Part shown: positions 41,489 through 50,141 of the stretch, piece after piece
How positions within the stretch are numbered: the first letter of the stretch is position 1
How the letters are laid out: each line of letters starts with the position of its first letter
From: Gp6-AA40 sp036407095
Lineage (GTDB): Bacteria; Acidobacteriota; Vicinamibacteria; Vicinamibacterales; UBA2999
Length of the DNA stretch: 64,000 bases
Reading direction: 5' to 3'
NCBI GenBank assembly: GCA_036407095.1
Contig: DASWZV010000085.1
Location: 124,001 to 188,000 of the forward strand
Position numbers and translations under genes: made by a program
Notes under the pieces: model-generated
Databases searched by the model: none
Seen by the model: only the letters and a program-made list of their open reading frames with translations
What the model was told of the DNA's origin: nothing

Positions 41489-42859
41489 ATGTCCGAAACA
41501 AGAACTCTTGCCAATTACATCGTGTCGGCCCGCTTCGCCGACATTCCTGACGACGTCCGTCATGAAGCCAAACGCGCGATTCTGAATGTGCTTGGCTGCG
41601 CCATCGGCGGCAGCCCGCATCCCGCCGTCGACCTCGCCAGTCGAGCGCTTGGTCCGTTTTCGGGGGAACGCACGGCCGCCGTGATCGGTCGCGCCGAGCG
41701 GCTCGATCCGCTGCACGCCTCGCTGATGAACGGCATCAGCTCGCACGTCGAGGACTACGACGACACCACGCCGAAGAACTACAGTCACACCAGCTCGCCG
41801 GTCTCGTCGGCGCTCTTCGCCTACGCGAGCGCGAATCATGTACGCGGGCGCGAGTTCCTCGAGGCGTTCATTCTCGGCTTCGAGGCCGCGTCGCGTGTCG
41901 GCAACGTCGTATATCCCGCTCACTATGACGTCGGCTGGCACATGACCGGTACCATCGGCGTGTTCGGCGCTGCGGCCGCGGTTGGCAAGCTGATCGGGCT
42001 CTCGGCACAGGAGATGGTATGGGCCCTCGGGCTCGCGGCGACGCAGTCGGCGGGCTTGCGCGAGATGTTCGGATCGATGGGCAAGGCGTTCCACCCGGGA
42101 CGTTCCGCGCAGAACGGGTACTCGGCGGCCTTGCTGGCGCGCGCCGGGTTTACGTCGGGCGAGCGCGGCATCGAAGGTTTACGCGGCTTCGCACGCGTGC
42201 TGGCCGCCTCATGCGACCTGTCGAAGATCACCACCCGGCTCGGCGTCGATTTCGATCTCCGCGAGAACACCTATAAGCCGTTTCCGTGTGGCATCGTGAA
42301 TCACCCGACGATCGACGGCGCCATTCAGATTCACCACGAGCACCATCCCGATCCGTCGTCCATCGTTGCCGTCAGGTTGCGCGTGGCGCCGCTCGTGCTC
42401 GACCTCTGCAACCAGCAGAACATCACGCGCGGGCTGCAGGGGAAGTTCTCGGTCTATCACGGTGCCGCAGTGGGGCTGGTCCGCGGCAAGGGCGGCCTGC
42501 GTGAGTACACGGATGCTGCCGTCAACGATCCGCACATCAAGCGCGTGCGTGAATCGGCGACCGCCGTCGGCGATCCCGCCATCACCGAGGATCAGGCGTA
42601 CATCGACGTCGAGCTGAAAGACGGCCGCCGCCTGACGAAGTTCGTCGAGCAGTCGCTGGGCAACATTCACAGGCCGCTGACCGACACACAGCTCGAAGAC
42701 AAGTTCCGCGATCAGGCCGTGCTCGTGCTGCAAGCCGCCGATGTCGATGCGCTCATCGACATGTGCTGGAACATCGACGCGCTGGAGGATGTTGGCGAGC
42801 TCGTGAACCTCGCCGTGCCGTCACACGCGCGCGTCGCGCGGCCGTCTATGATGTCGTAG
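41489..42859 (+). CDS. MmgE/PrpD family protein
   Basis: The 456-residue cytoplasmic protein fits the MmgE/PrpD family, which includes 2-methylcitrate dehydratase and cis-aconitate decarboxylase. Visible blocks are the N-terminal TLANYIVSARFADIPDDV, GISSHVEDYDDTTPKNY (active-site Asp/His region), LGLAATQSAGLREMFGSMGK and FKPFPCGIVNHPTIDG-like YKPFPCGIVNHP. It should dehydrate, isomerise or decarboxylate a branched hydroxy- or tricarboxylic acid. The substrate is uncertain, as members are multifunctional. A second member lies at 46211. Confidence 0.9.
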   Translation: MSETRTLANYIVSARFADIPDDVRHEAKRAILNVLGCAIGGSPHPAVDLASRALGPFSGERTAAVIGRAERLDPLHASLMNGISSHVEDYDDTTPKNYSHTSSPVSSALFAYASANHVRGREFLEAFILGFEAASRVGNVVYPAHYDVGWHMTGTIGVFGAAAAVGKLIGLSAQEMVWALGLAATQSAGLREMFGSMGKAFHPGRSAQNGYSAALLARAGFTSGERGIEGLRGFARVLAASCDLSKITTRLGVDFDLRENTYKPFPCGIVNHPTIDGAIQIHHEHHPDPSSIVAVRLRVAPLVLDLCNQQNITRGLQGKFSVYHGAAVGLVRGKGGLREYTDAAVNDPHIKRVRESATAVGDPAITEDQAYIDVELKDGRRLTKFVEQSLGNIHRPLTDTQLEDKFRDQAVLVLQAADVDALIDMCWNIDALEDVGELVNLAVPSHARVARPSMMS

Positions 42860-42865
42860 TGTAGG

Positions 42866-42902
42866 TCGGGCCCGCCTCCGCCAAGCTTCGGCGAGGCCGG
42901 CG
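42866..42902. repeat. CCGCCTCCG dispersed hairpin element
   Basis: CCCGCCTCCGCC then AAGCTTCGGCGAGGCC follows the MmgE/PrpD stop. Related copies are at 8696 (same orientation), 18403 and 38082 (opposite). The stem is imperfect. Confidence 0.55.
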
Positions 42903-42925
42903 TTCGAGACGATGGAGGTGCCTGG

Positions 42926-43831
42926 GTGACCCGTGCGATTCTCCTCGTGTCCGTCTGCGCGCTCGCCGCGTGCGGCCGCGGATCGTGGCCTGATCCACCT
43001 CGAATCGACGCGGCCGCCTATCAGAAGGAATACGACGCCTGGCTCGGCGACCAGCAGCACGTCGGCGACATCCTCGCCATCGTCGGCATCTGGCCGCTCC
43101 CCGAAGGGGACACGCCGTTTGGATCCGACAAGACGCTCCCGGTCGTCCTGCCCGCGACCGCGGCACCCGATCGAGCGGGCGTGTTTCAGAGGAAAGGGAA
43201 CGAGGTCACCATCGTTCCCACGCCGCGATCGACAGTCCATCTCGAGGACGGAACGGCCATTGCCGCGCCGACGAAGTTGACCGAGGGCACGATGGTCGGC
43301 TCGGTACTGCTCATCACTCAGAACATGCCTGATGGCCGAGTGTTCATCACCGGGATCGATCAGGCACATCCCGCCCTGAAGCAGCCGCCGATCGTTGAGG
43401 CGTTCCCGCCCGACCAGCGGTGGCGCGTCGCCGCACGGTTCGATGCGTTCGAGAAACCCCGACAGGTGACGGTCGCGGATGTTCGCGGCGGGAAGGTGGA
43501 GTTCATGGCTGCAGGTCAGCTCGTGTTCCGCCTCGCCGGCCGCGAGTGGCGGCTGACCGCATTCGTGCCCGGGGGAGACGAACCCTTTTTCGTGATGTTC
43601 AAGGACCAGACGAACGGGGTGTCGACGTATGGTGGCTACCGCATCCTCCAACCGGAGCGCGTCAAGAACGGCGGGTTCACGATTCTCGACTTCAACATGG
43701 CGATGAACCCGCCGTGCGCGTACTCGCCCTTCACGACCTGTCCGCTGCCGCCACCGGAGAACAAGATCGACGTCGCCGTCGAAGCGGGGCTCAAGCGCCT
43801 GCCCTCGGTCCAGGGATTCACGGCCTCGTAG
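42926..43831 (+). CDS. DUF1684 lipoprotein
   Basis: The 301-residue protein starts at GTG with GGAGG upstream. An LxxC lipobox (CALAACG) marks it as a lipoprotein. The DUF1684 signature is clear: FVMFKDQTNGVSTYGGYR, FTILDFNMAMNPPCAYSP and TCPLPPPENKIDVAVEAG. The family occurs widely in aerobic bacteria; no reaction is established. It is followed after 4 nt by the DUF5671 gene. Confidence 0.9.
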   Translation: MTRAILLVSVCALAACGRGSWPDPPRIDAAAYQKEYDAWLGDQQHVGDILAIVGIWPLPEGDTPFGSDKTLPVVLPATAAPDRAGVFQRKGNEVTIVPTPRSTVHLEDGTAIAAPTKLTEGTMVGSVLLITQNMPDGRVFITGIDQAHPALKQPPIVEAFPPDQRWRVAARFDAFEKPRQVTVADVRGGKVEFMAAGQLVFRLAGREWRLTAFVPGGDEPFFVMFKDQTNGVSTYGGYRILQPERVKNGGFTILDFNMAMNPPCAYSPFTTCPLPPPENKIDVAVEAGLKRLPSVQGFTAS

Positions 43832-43835
43832 CTGA

Positions 43836-44486
43836 ATGCCCGTCAGCGACGATCTCGTCGTTTTCGTGAGGGATGCGCTCGCGCGCGGGCAGAGCCGCGC
43901 GCAGATCGCGGAGGTCCTGCAGGAGGCCGGCTGGACGCCCGAGCAGACGCGCGCCGCGCTCGCGGCGTATGCCGACGTGGCGTTCCCGGTTCCCGTACCA
44001 CGCGCGCGGCCCTTTCTCTCGGCGCGCGAAGCGTTCATGTACCTCGTGCTGTTCGGCACGCTTTACGCCAGCGCCTATAGCCTCGGAAGCCTGCTCTTCG
44101 ATCTGATCAATGTCGCGTTTCCGGATCCAGCCGACCCGGCCAATTTCAATGGACCCGAGTACGTTCGCTCCTCGATACGATGGGCCGTGTCGGCGCTCAT
44201 CGTCGCGTTTCCGGTCTTCGCGTACACCTCGTGGGTCACGAGCAAAGCCATACGGCTCGATCCGACCAAGCGTGCATCGAAGATACGTCGATGGCTCACG
44301 TACTGGACGCTGTTCGTGGCGTCGGGTGCCCTGATCGGGGATGTCACGACGCTCGTCTACAACGTCCTTGGCGGCGAGGCGACGCTCCGATTCCTGCTCA
44401 AGGTACTCGTCGTCGGGATCATTGCGGGCACCGCGTTCACGTACTACCTTCGTGATCTGCACGCGGACGAAGTGGAAACGAGATGA
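43836..44486 (+). CDS. DUF5671 membrane protein
   Basis: The 216-residue protein begins with a small helical domain (VVFVRDALARGQSRAQIAEVLQEAGWTPEQT, about 8-40, shown here in pieces of one helix-turn repeat). Four membrane helices follow (AFMYLVLFGTLYASAYSLGS, AVSALIVAFPVFAYTSWV, YWTLFVASGALIGDVTTLVY, LLKVLVVGIIAGTAFTYY). It matches the DUF5671 family. Its stop overlaps the ATG of the next small gene (ATGA). Function is unknown. Confidence 0.85.
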   Translation: MPVSDDLVVFVRDALARGQSRAQIAEVLQEAGWTPEQTRAALAAYADVAFPVPVPRARPFLSAREAFMYLVLFGTLYASAYSLGSLLFDLINVAFPDPADPANFNGPEYVRSSIRWAVSALIVAFPVFAYTSWVTSKAIRLDPTKRASKIRRWLTYWTLFVASGALIGDVTTLVYNVLGGEATLRFLLKVLVVGIIAGTAFTYYLRDLHADEVETR

Positions 44487-44884
44487 AAGGCGGCGCAGTT
44501 CTCCTCGCCGCGGCGACAGTCGTCGTGATCGCGGCGATCGTCGCCGGCATCGTCGTGCTTGGTTCCCCTTCCCAGGAGCGCGCGCGCCGTCTCGACCAGA
44601 AGCGCGTCTTCGATCTGCAGCAGGTGTCGAACGCGGTCGGCTACTACCACGAGCAACAGAAGGGACTTCCCGCGTCAGTCGACGAGCTGTCTTCGCTTCC
44701 CAACCTCCATGTCAGTGTCCGCGATCCGATCACCGGTCAGCCCTATGAACTTCGCGTCGTGAGTGACACAGCGTACGAGCTGTGTGCCACGTTCGATCTG
44801 GACTCGAAGGGTGAACCAGGATACGGCGACGCGTTCTGGGCGCATCGCGCGGGACGACAGTGCTTCAAGAAGGTGGTGCGCTAG
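44483..44884 (+). CDS. Small membrane-anchored protein next to DUF5671
   Basis: The 133-residue protein has one N-terminal helix (VLLAAATVVVIAAIVAGIVV) and an exported domain with RRLDQKRVFDLQQVSNAVGYY and LPASVDELSS. This resembles the helix-plus-globular-head layout of pilin-like proteins, but the helix lacks a pilin cleavage motif. Translation is coupled to DUF5671 by a 4-bp overlap. The two are probable partners of unknown function. Confidence 0.75.
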   Translation: MKGGAVLLAAATVVVIAAIVAGIVVLGSPSQERARRLDQKRVFDLQQVSNAVGYYHEQQKGLPASVDELSSLPNLHVSVRDPITGQPYELRVVSDTAYELCATFDLDSKGEPGYGDAFWAHRAGRQCFKKVVR

Positions 44885-44924
44885 CAGTCGCGAGGAGTAG
44901 CGGTAGAATCGTGGCCTTTCAGTC

Positions 44925-46214
44925 GTGACCCTGCCCGCCACCTCGTCGGCTCCGGACCTCGAGCGCCGCGTCTTCGCGAAGATCGGATGGCGGCTGATGC
45001 CGATCCTGATCCTCGCGTACATCTTCAACTACCTCGATCGCAACAACGTCGGATTCGCCGGCCTGACGATGAACCAGGCGATCGGGCTGAGTGCCACTGA
45101 GTTCGGCTTCGGCGCCGGCGTGTTCTTCGTCGGCTACTGCCTGCTCGAGATTCCGAGCAACATCGCGCTCTATCGCGTCGGCGCGCGACGATGGCTGTCG
45201 CGGATCATGATCTCGTGGGGACTGATGTCGGCGGCGACGGCGCTGGCCACCGGTCCCAACAGCTTCTACGCGCTGCGTCTGATGCTCGGCGCGGCGGAGG
45301 CCGGCTTTTTCCCCGGGGTGGCGTTCTACCTCGGCACGTGGTTTCCGGCGCAGTACCGCACTCGCATGATCGCGTGGTTCATGGTTGCGATCCCGGTGTC
45401 GTCGGTCATCGGCGGCCCGATCTCGGGATGGCTCCTCACCATGGACGGGGCGTTGGGCATCGCCGGCTGGCAGTGGATGTTCATCCTCGAAGGGCTGCCC
45501 GTCGTGTTGATCGGAATCAGCTTGCTGTGGTTGCTGGCCGATCGTCCTGAGGACGTGGACTGGCTCACTGAAGATGAGCGGCGCCTCGTTCGTGACCGAC
45601 TCGCCGCGGAACACCGCCCGCGCGAGGTGCGCCACTTCGGCGCGGCGGTTCGCGATGTGCGCGTGCTGATCCTGGCGCTCGTGCAGTTCGGCTTCCTCGT
45701 CGGCTCGTACGGCATCGGGATCTTTCTGCCGCTGATCCTGCGGGAAGGAAAGCTGACCGAGCTGCAGATCGGTTTCGTCAGCAGCGCATGTTATCTGGCT
45801 GCGGTGATCGGGATGATCCTGTGGGCCGGGCATGTCGATCGTGGCGCAAGCAAGGTCGTCAACCTCGCGCTGTCGTGCGCGGTGTCTGCGTGTGGCTTCC
45901 TCGGAGCGATTCTGTTCAGGAACGACTTCTGGGTCTCGGTCGTGTGGATGGCCGTCGCTGTGACCGGTGTCAACGGTGCGCGCGCGATCTTCTGGACCAT
46001 CCCGCCGCGTTTCCTCACCGGCATGGCGGCCGCGGGCGGGCTCGCGTTCATCAACTCGATCGGCACGACTGGTGGCTTCGTTGGACCGTACGTGATGGGA
46101 TGGCTGACCGATGAAACCGGATCGTTTTCGGCAGGTCTTCTGGCGATGAGCGGCTTTCTCGTGCTCGCCGCGGCGCTCTCGTGGTCGCTGCGCCGTTTCG
46201 CGCCGGGCGAATGA
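44925..46214 (+). CDS. MFS transporter, anion:cation symporter (ACS) family
   Basis: The 429-residue permease has 12 predicted membrane segments. The N-terminal block LERRVFAKIGWRLMPILIL, NYLDRNNVGFAGLTMN and the loop motif near SRIMISWGLMSAATAL and LRLMLGAAEAGFFPG are typical of the ACS family (phthalate, tartrate, glucarate and 4-hydroxyphenylacetate carriers). It probably imports an organic anion. Its stop overlaps the start of an MmgE/PrpD gene (ATGA), which points to a carboxylic acid substrate. No ribosome site is evident at the GTG start. Confidence 0.92.
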   Translation: MTLPATSSAPDLERRVFAKIGWRLMPILILAYIFNYLDRNNVGFAGLTMNQAIGLSATEFGFGAGVFFVGYCLLEIPSNIALYRVGARRWLSRIMISWGLMSAATALATGPNSFYALRLMLGAAEAGFFPGVAFYLGTWFPAQYRTRMIAWFMVAIPVSSVIGGPISGWLLTMDGALGIAGWQWMFILEGLPVVLIGISLLWLLADRPEDVDWLTEDERRLVRDRLAAEHRPREVRHFGAAVRDVRVLILALVQFGFLVGSYGIGIFLPLILREGKLTELQIGFVSSACYLAAVIGMILWAGHVDRGASKVVNLALSCAVSACGFLGAILFRNDFWVSVVWMAVAVTGVNGARAIFWTIPPRFLTGMAAAGGLAFINSIGTTGGFVGPYVMGWLTDETGSFSAGLLAMSGFLVLAAALSWSLRRFAPGE

Positions 46215-47611
46215 TGACCGCGCTTGCCAGTCGGGTTGCCGAATGGGTGGCGCGCGTCACCTTCGACGATCTCCCGGACGATGTCGTCGACGCGACCAGG
46301 CGTCGCATCCTCGATGTGGTCGGCCTCGCGTACGCGGGAGCTGAAACGCCGTTCGGCCGTTCCACGACGGCCGCGGCTATAGCGATGTCTCCACCCGGCC
46401 CGTGCCGGATCATCGGCTGCCACGATCGCGTCGGGGTGACCGCGGCGGCGTTTGCGAATGCCGCGCTGCCGCAGGCGCTCGAGTTCGACGACACCCACAA
46501 TGAATCGATCGTGCACATGAGCAGTCCCGCCGTGGCGGCGTCGCTCGCATTGTCAGAGACGCGGCCGGTATCGGGACGGGATCTGATACTCGCGATCGCG
46601 GTCGCGAACGAGATTTCGTGTCGCGTCGGGAGCGTGGCCTCGGGTCAGTTCCACCGCCGTGGCTTTCATCCGACCGGGCTCTTCGCGCCGTTCGGGATCG
46701 CGTATGCGGCAGGCAAGCTCCTCGGGCTCGATCGCGAGCAGCTTGCGTACGCCGCTGGCACCTGCGGGAGCTTCGCCGCCGGCGTGCTCGAATGCTGGGT
46801 CGATGGGACCGACACCAAGTTTCTCCACTCCGGGTGGGCCGCGCACAGCGGGATCGCAGCGGCGATGCTGGGGCGCGCCGGCGTGACCGGGCCGCCGAAG
46901 ATCTTCGAGGGTCGCTTTGGTCTGTTTGCGTCCCATCTCCAGGATCCCGCGGTTCCGAAGACGTTCGACCGGATCGTCGATCGACTCGGCGGGTATTGGG
47001 AGAGCCGCAACGCGTCGTTCAAGCCGTTCCCGACCGCGCATGTGCTCCACCCGTACGTCTCGGCGATTCTTCGCGTGCGCCATCGGCACGGCGTCACACA
47101 CAGGGACGTGGTGAGCATCGAGTGTCCCGTCGCCGAGTTCAACGTGTCGATCGTCTGCGAGCCGGCTGCCGAGAAGACTGCACCGGCGTCGCGTGCGCAC
47201 TGCCGGGTGTGCCTGCAGTACACGCTGGCCGAGGCCCTCTACGCAGGGGAGTTGGGCAGGAACGCATACGGTGACTCCATGCGGCTCAATCCGGACGTCC
47301 TTGCGCTCGCGCGCAAGGTCCACTATCACGTCGATCCTGTGTACCCCGGCCCGGGACGCTTCAAGGGTGCGGTACGAGTGACGCTCACGGATGGTCGCGT
47401 GATCGACGAGATCGAAGAATACAACCGTGGGTCGGCTGAGAACCCGATGAGCGATGCGGAACTGCGCGCGAAGTTCGACGACAACGCATGTGGATGTCTT
47501 TCGCAGGCGGAGCGCGATGAACTGGCGCAGGCGATTGCGCAGACCGAGCGTCTACCGGACGCCCGTGTCCTGATGGATCTCTCGAGCAGACTGAAGGGAG
47601 CGCGGACGTGA
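46211..47611 (+). CDS. MmgE/PrpD family protein
   Basis: The 466-residue protein is a second MmgE/PrpD member: VAEWVARVTFDDLPDDVVDATRRR, ALEFDDTHNESIVHMSSP (active-site region), SRPCRIIGCHDR and FKPFPTAHVLHPYVSAIL. It is only distantly similar to the 41489 protein. The start overlaps the MFS stop and its own stop overlaps the CocE start (GTGA), so transporter, isomerase/dehydratase-like enzyme and hydrolase are made together. It probably processes the carboxylate that the transporter imports. Confidence 0.9.
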   Translation: MMTALASRVAEWVARVTFDDLPDDVVDATRRRILDVVGLAYAGAETPFGRSTTAAAIAMSPPGPCRIIGCHDRVGVTAAAFANAALPQALEFDDTHNESIVHMSSPAVAASLALSETRPVSGRDLILAIAVANEISCRVGSVASGQFHRRGFHPTGLFAPFGIAYAAGKLLGLDREQLAYAAGTCGSFAAGVLECWVDGTDTKFLHSGWAAHSGIAAAMLGRAGVTGPPKIFEGRFGLFASHLQDPAVPKTFDRIVDRLGGYWESRNASFKPFPTAHVLHPYVSAILRVRHRHGVTHRDVVSIECPVAEFNVSIVCEPAAEKTAPASRAHCRVCLQYTLAEALYAGELGRNAYGDSMRLNPDVLALARKVHYHVDPVYPGPGRFKGAVRVTLTDGRVIDEIEEYNRGSAENPMSDAELRAKFDDNACGCLSQAERDELAQAIAQTERLPDARVLMDLSSRLKGART

Positions 47612-49578
47612 AGGCGCTGGTTTCTGTACGTGGGATGGCGGTCATTGCAACGACGGTGGGAGCTCTTCTCTGGCTCCAGCCGTCGGCCGCGTTGCAATCC
47701 ACCCAGGGGACCTCATCGCTGCCCAGCGAGACACCGGCGAAGTTTCAGCCGGTCACCGACAGTTTCGATCACGTCCGGCGCGACGCGATGATTCCGATGC
47801 GCGACGGCGTGAAGCTCCACACCGTCATCCTCGTGCCAAAGGGCGCGTCAGGTGCGCCGATCCTCCTGACACGCACGCCATACAACGCCACCGACTTGAC
47901 GAGCCATTCCCAGAGCGCGCATCTGGGGCCGATCCTGAGCGGGTACGACAACGCCACCGATGTGATCGTCGAAGGTGGATACATTCGCGTCGTGCAGGAC
48001 GTGCGCGGCAAGTACGGTTCCGAAGGCGATTACGTCATGAACCGGCCGCTTCGCGGGCCGCTGAATTCGACGATGGTCGATCACGCCACCGATACCTACG
48101 ACACGATCGAGTGGCTCGTGAAGAACGTGCCGGAAAGCAATGGCAGAGTCGGCATCCTCGGCATCTCCTACGACGGCTTTCTTCCGTTGATGGCGCTGGT
48201 CAACCCGCATCCGGCGCTCAAGGTTGCAGTGCCGATGAACCCGATGGTCGATGGCTGGATGGGGGACGACTGGTTCCACAACGGCGCCTTCCGTCAGCAG
48301 ATGATGCCGTACGTCTACGAGCAGGAAGCCAGTCGGGCGAACGAGATCAAATGGTGGACGAGCCATTTCGACGATTACGACATGTTCATGCAGGCGGGGT
48401 CGGCCGGTGAACTGGGGCGGCGACACGGGCTCGAACAAGTCGGCTTCTGGCGCAAGATCCTGGACCACCCGAGCTACGATGCGTTCTGGCGTGATCAGGC
48501 AGTCGACAAGCTGCTCGCCGCGCGTCCCCTGACGGTCCCGGTGATGCTGGTGCACAGCCAGTGGGATCAGGAGGACATCTATGGCGCGCCCGCGGTGTAC
48601 CGAGCGCTGAAGCCGAAGGACACAGCCAACGACAAAGTCTTCCTCGTCATCGGCCCGTGGCATCACGGTCAGGAGATTCTGGATGGCAGCTCGCTCGGTG
48701 CGCTCCGTTTCGGGAGTGACACCGCGCTCACGTTCCGTCGAGACATCCTGAGGCCGTTTCTCGATGCCTATCTGAAAGACGGCGCACCGAGGTCCGACGT
48801 GGCTCCTGTGAACGCATTCGAGACCGGCACGAACATGTGGCGGCGGCTGCCTGCATGGCCGTCCGGCTGCTCGAGCGGATGCCGGATCGAACCAACACCG
48901 TTCTATCTCAATGCCGGTCTCAAAGTGTCGCTCACCCCGCCGCGAGTGAACGACGCCCCGTCGGACGATTACGTCTCCGATCCGGCGAAGCCCGTGACGT
49001 TCCGCGCTCGTCCGATTCAGCCTGTCGGATACGATTCCGGAAAGACGTGGCCGCAGTGGCTCGTTGACGATCAGCGCGACGCGTCAGGCCGCCCGGACGT
49101 GCTCGCGTTCGTCTCCGATGTCCTGACCGCGCCGATCAAGATCAGCGGACAGCCGGTCGCGAACCTCGTGGCGTCGACGAGTGGAACGGACGCCGACTGG
49201 GTCGTCAAGCTGATCGACGCCTATCCGGATGAAGTGCCGGGACCGCCGGCGATGGGTGGCTATCAGCTCCCGGTTGCGATGGACATCTTCCGCGGCCGCT
49301 ATCGGGAGGGCTTCGACACTCCCAAGGCGATCGCGTCGAACGTGCCGCTGCTGTATCGATTCGCCCTGCCGAATGCGAACCATGTGTTCCTGCCCGGGCA
49401 TCGCATCATGGTGCAGATCCAATCGAGCTGGTTCCCGCTCTACGATCGCAATCCGCAGACATACGTGCCCAACATCTTCTGGGCGAAGCCAGCGGACTAT
49501 CAGAAGGCGACGCAGCGGATTCATCACGCACCCAACCAGGCGAGCTTCATCGAGCTGCCGCGCGTCGTGATGCCCTGA
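47608..49578 (+). CDS. CocE/NonD family exported hydrolase
   Basis: The 656-residue protein has a signal peptide (GMAVIATTVGALLWLQPSAA) and the X-Pro dipeptidyl-peptidase/CocE fold. The N-terminal MIPMRDGVKLHTVILVP and the nucleophile Ser in GILGISYDGFLPL are visible. The acid and His are probably in HSQWDQEDIYG and GPWHHGQEI. A C-terminal jelly-roll follows (FLPGHRIMVQIQSSWFPLYDRN). Family members cleave esters, amides or X-Pro peptides. It is the third gene of the overlapping operon, so an ester that releases the imported acid is a reasonable guess. Confidence 0.9.
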   Translation: MKALVSVRGMAVIATTVGALLWLQPSAALQSTQGTSSLPSETPAKFQPVTDSFDHVRRDAMIPMRDGVKLHTVILVPKGASGAPILLTRTPYNATDLTSHSQSAHLGPILSGYDNATDVIVEGGYIRVVQDVRGKYGSEGDYVMNRPLRGPLNSTMVDHATDTYDTIEWLVKNVPESNGRVGILGISYDGFLPLMALVNPHPALKVAVPMNPMVDGWMGDDWFHNGAFRQQMMPYVYEQEASRANEIKWWTSHFDDYDMFMQAGSAGELGRRHGLEQVGFWRKILDHPSYDAFWRDQAVDKLLAARPLTVPVMLVHSQWDQEDIYGAPAVYRALKPKDTANDKVFLVIGPWHHGQEILDGSSLGALRFGSDTALTFRRDILRPFLDAYLKDGAPRSDVAPVNAFETGTNMWRRLPAWPSGCSSGCRIEPTPFYLNAGLKVSLTPPRVNDAPSDDYVSDPAKPVTFRARPIQPVGYDSGKTWPQWLVDDQRDASGRPDVLAFVSDVLTAPIKISGQPVANLVASTSGTDADWVVKLIDAYPDEVPGPPAMGGYQLPVAMDIFRGRYREGFDTPKAIASNVPLLYRFALPNANHVFLPGHRIMVQIQSSWFPLYDRNPQTYVPNIFWAKPADYQKATQRIHHAPNQASFIELPRVVMP

Positions 49579-49592
49579 GGCCGCGAACAGAC

Positions 49593-49970
49593 ATGTGGCA
49601 GCCCGGCCCGCGCCAATGGTGGGTCCTCCTGATCGTCGCGTTGCTGATCGTGATCGTCTGGCCGCCGTCCGACGATCGCAGTCTCGCGGTGAAGTTCGTC
49701 AACTGGATCGTCGATCCGTTCGATCGCCTGCCGACGTTGCCCGGCCCGCTCGCGTTCGGACAGGGCGACGATCCAGTGGCTGTCGAAGCGCACGATCTGC
49801 AGACGCGGATGTACGACGAGTTGTACGAGAAAGGCGGATGGACGCGCACGCGCCTCGAGCTCAAAGTCGCGCGCGATCCGTTCAACCCGTCGACTGAACG
49901 CCAGTTGATCATCGCACTAGGAGTCGCGACGGCGTTCGTGGTGTGGAGATCGACTGGGCGTCGCAATTGA
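49593..49970 (+). CDS. Small membrane protein of unknown function
   Basis: The 125-residue protein has two membrane helices (WWVLLIVALLIVIVWPP near residues 8-25 and LIIALGVATAFVVW near the end) with a polar middle containing LQTRMYDELYEKGGWTRTRLEL. It starts 14 nt after the CocE stop and ends that operon. No family is recognised. Confidence 0.7.
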   Translation: MWQPGPRQWWVLLIVALLIVIVWPPSDDRSLAVKFVNWIVDPFDRLPTLPGPLAFGQGDDPVAVEAHDLQTRMYDELYEKGGWTRTRLELKVARDPFNPSTERQLIIALGVATAFVVWRSTGRRN

Positions 49971-50141
49971 TGCGCCTTCGCACTATTGCTCCACTCGTTC
50001 ATTCGACACTCTCTCGGACGGCACCAAGTCCACTTGACTGAGCACGTCCCGCCGGTTCAGGCTTTCACCCGCGCGCAGTCGTCTAACAATGCACGGCCGC
50101 CTTCCAGCACGGCCTCGCTCTTGGAGGAGGAAAGTCCGCGA

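Noticed and set aside
50126..50141. GGAGGAAAGTCC-like string resembling the start of RNase P RNA
   Set aside because: The following sequence lacks the rest of the RNase P core and is the start of a TonB receptor; it is most likely just the ribosome-site region.
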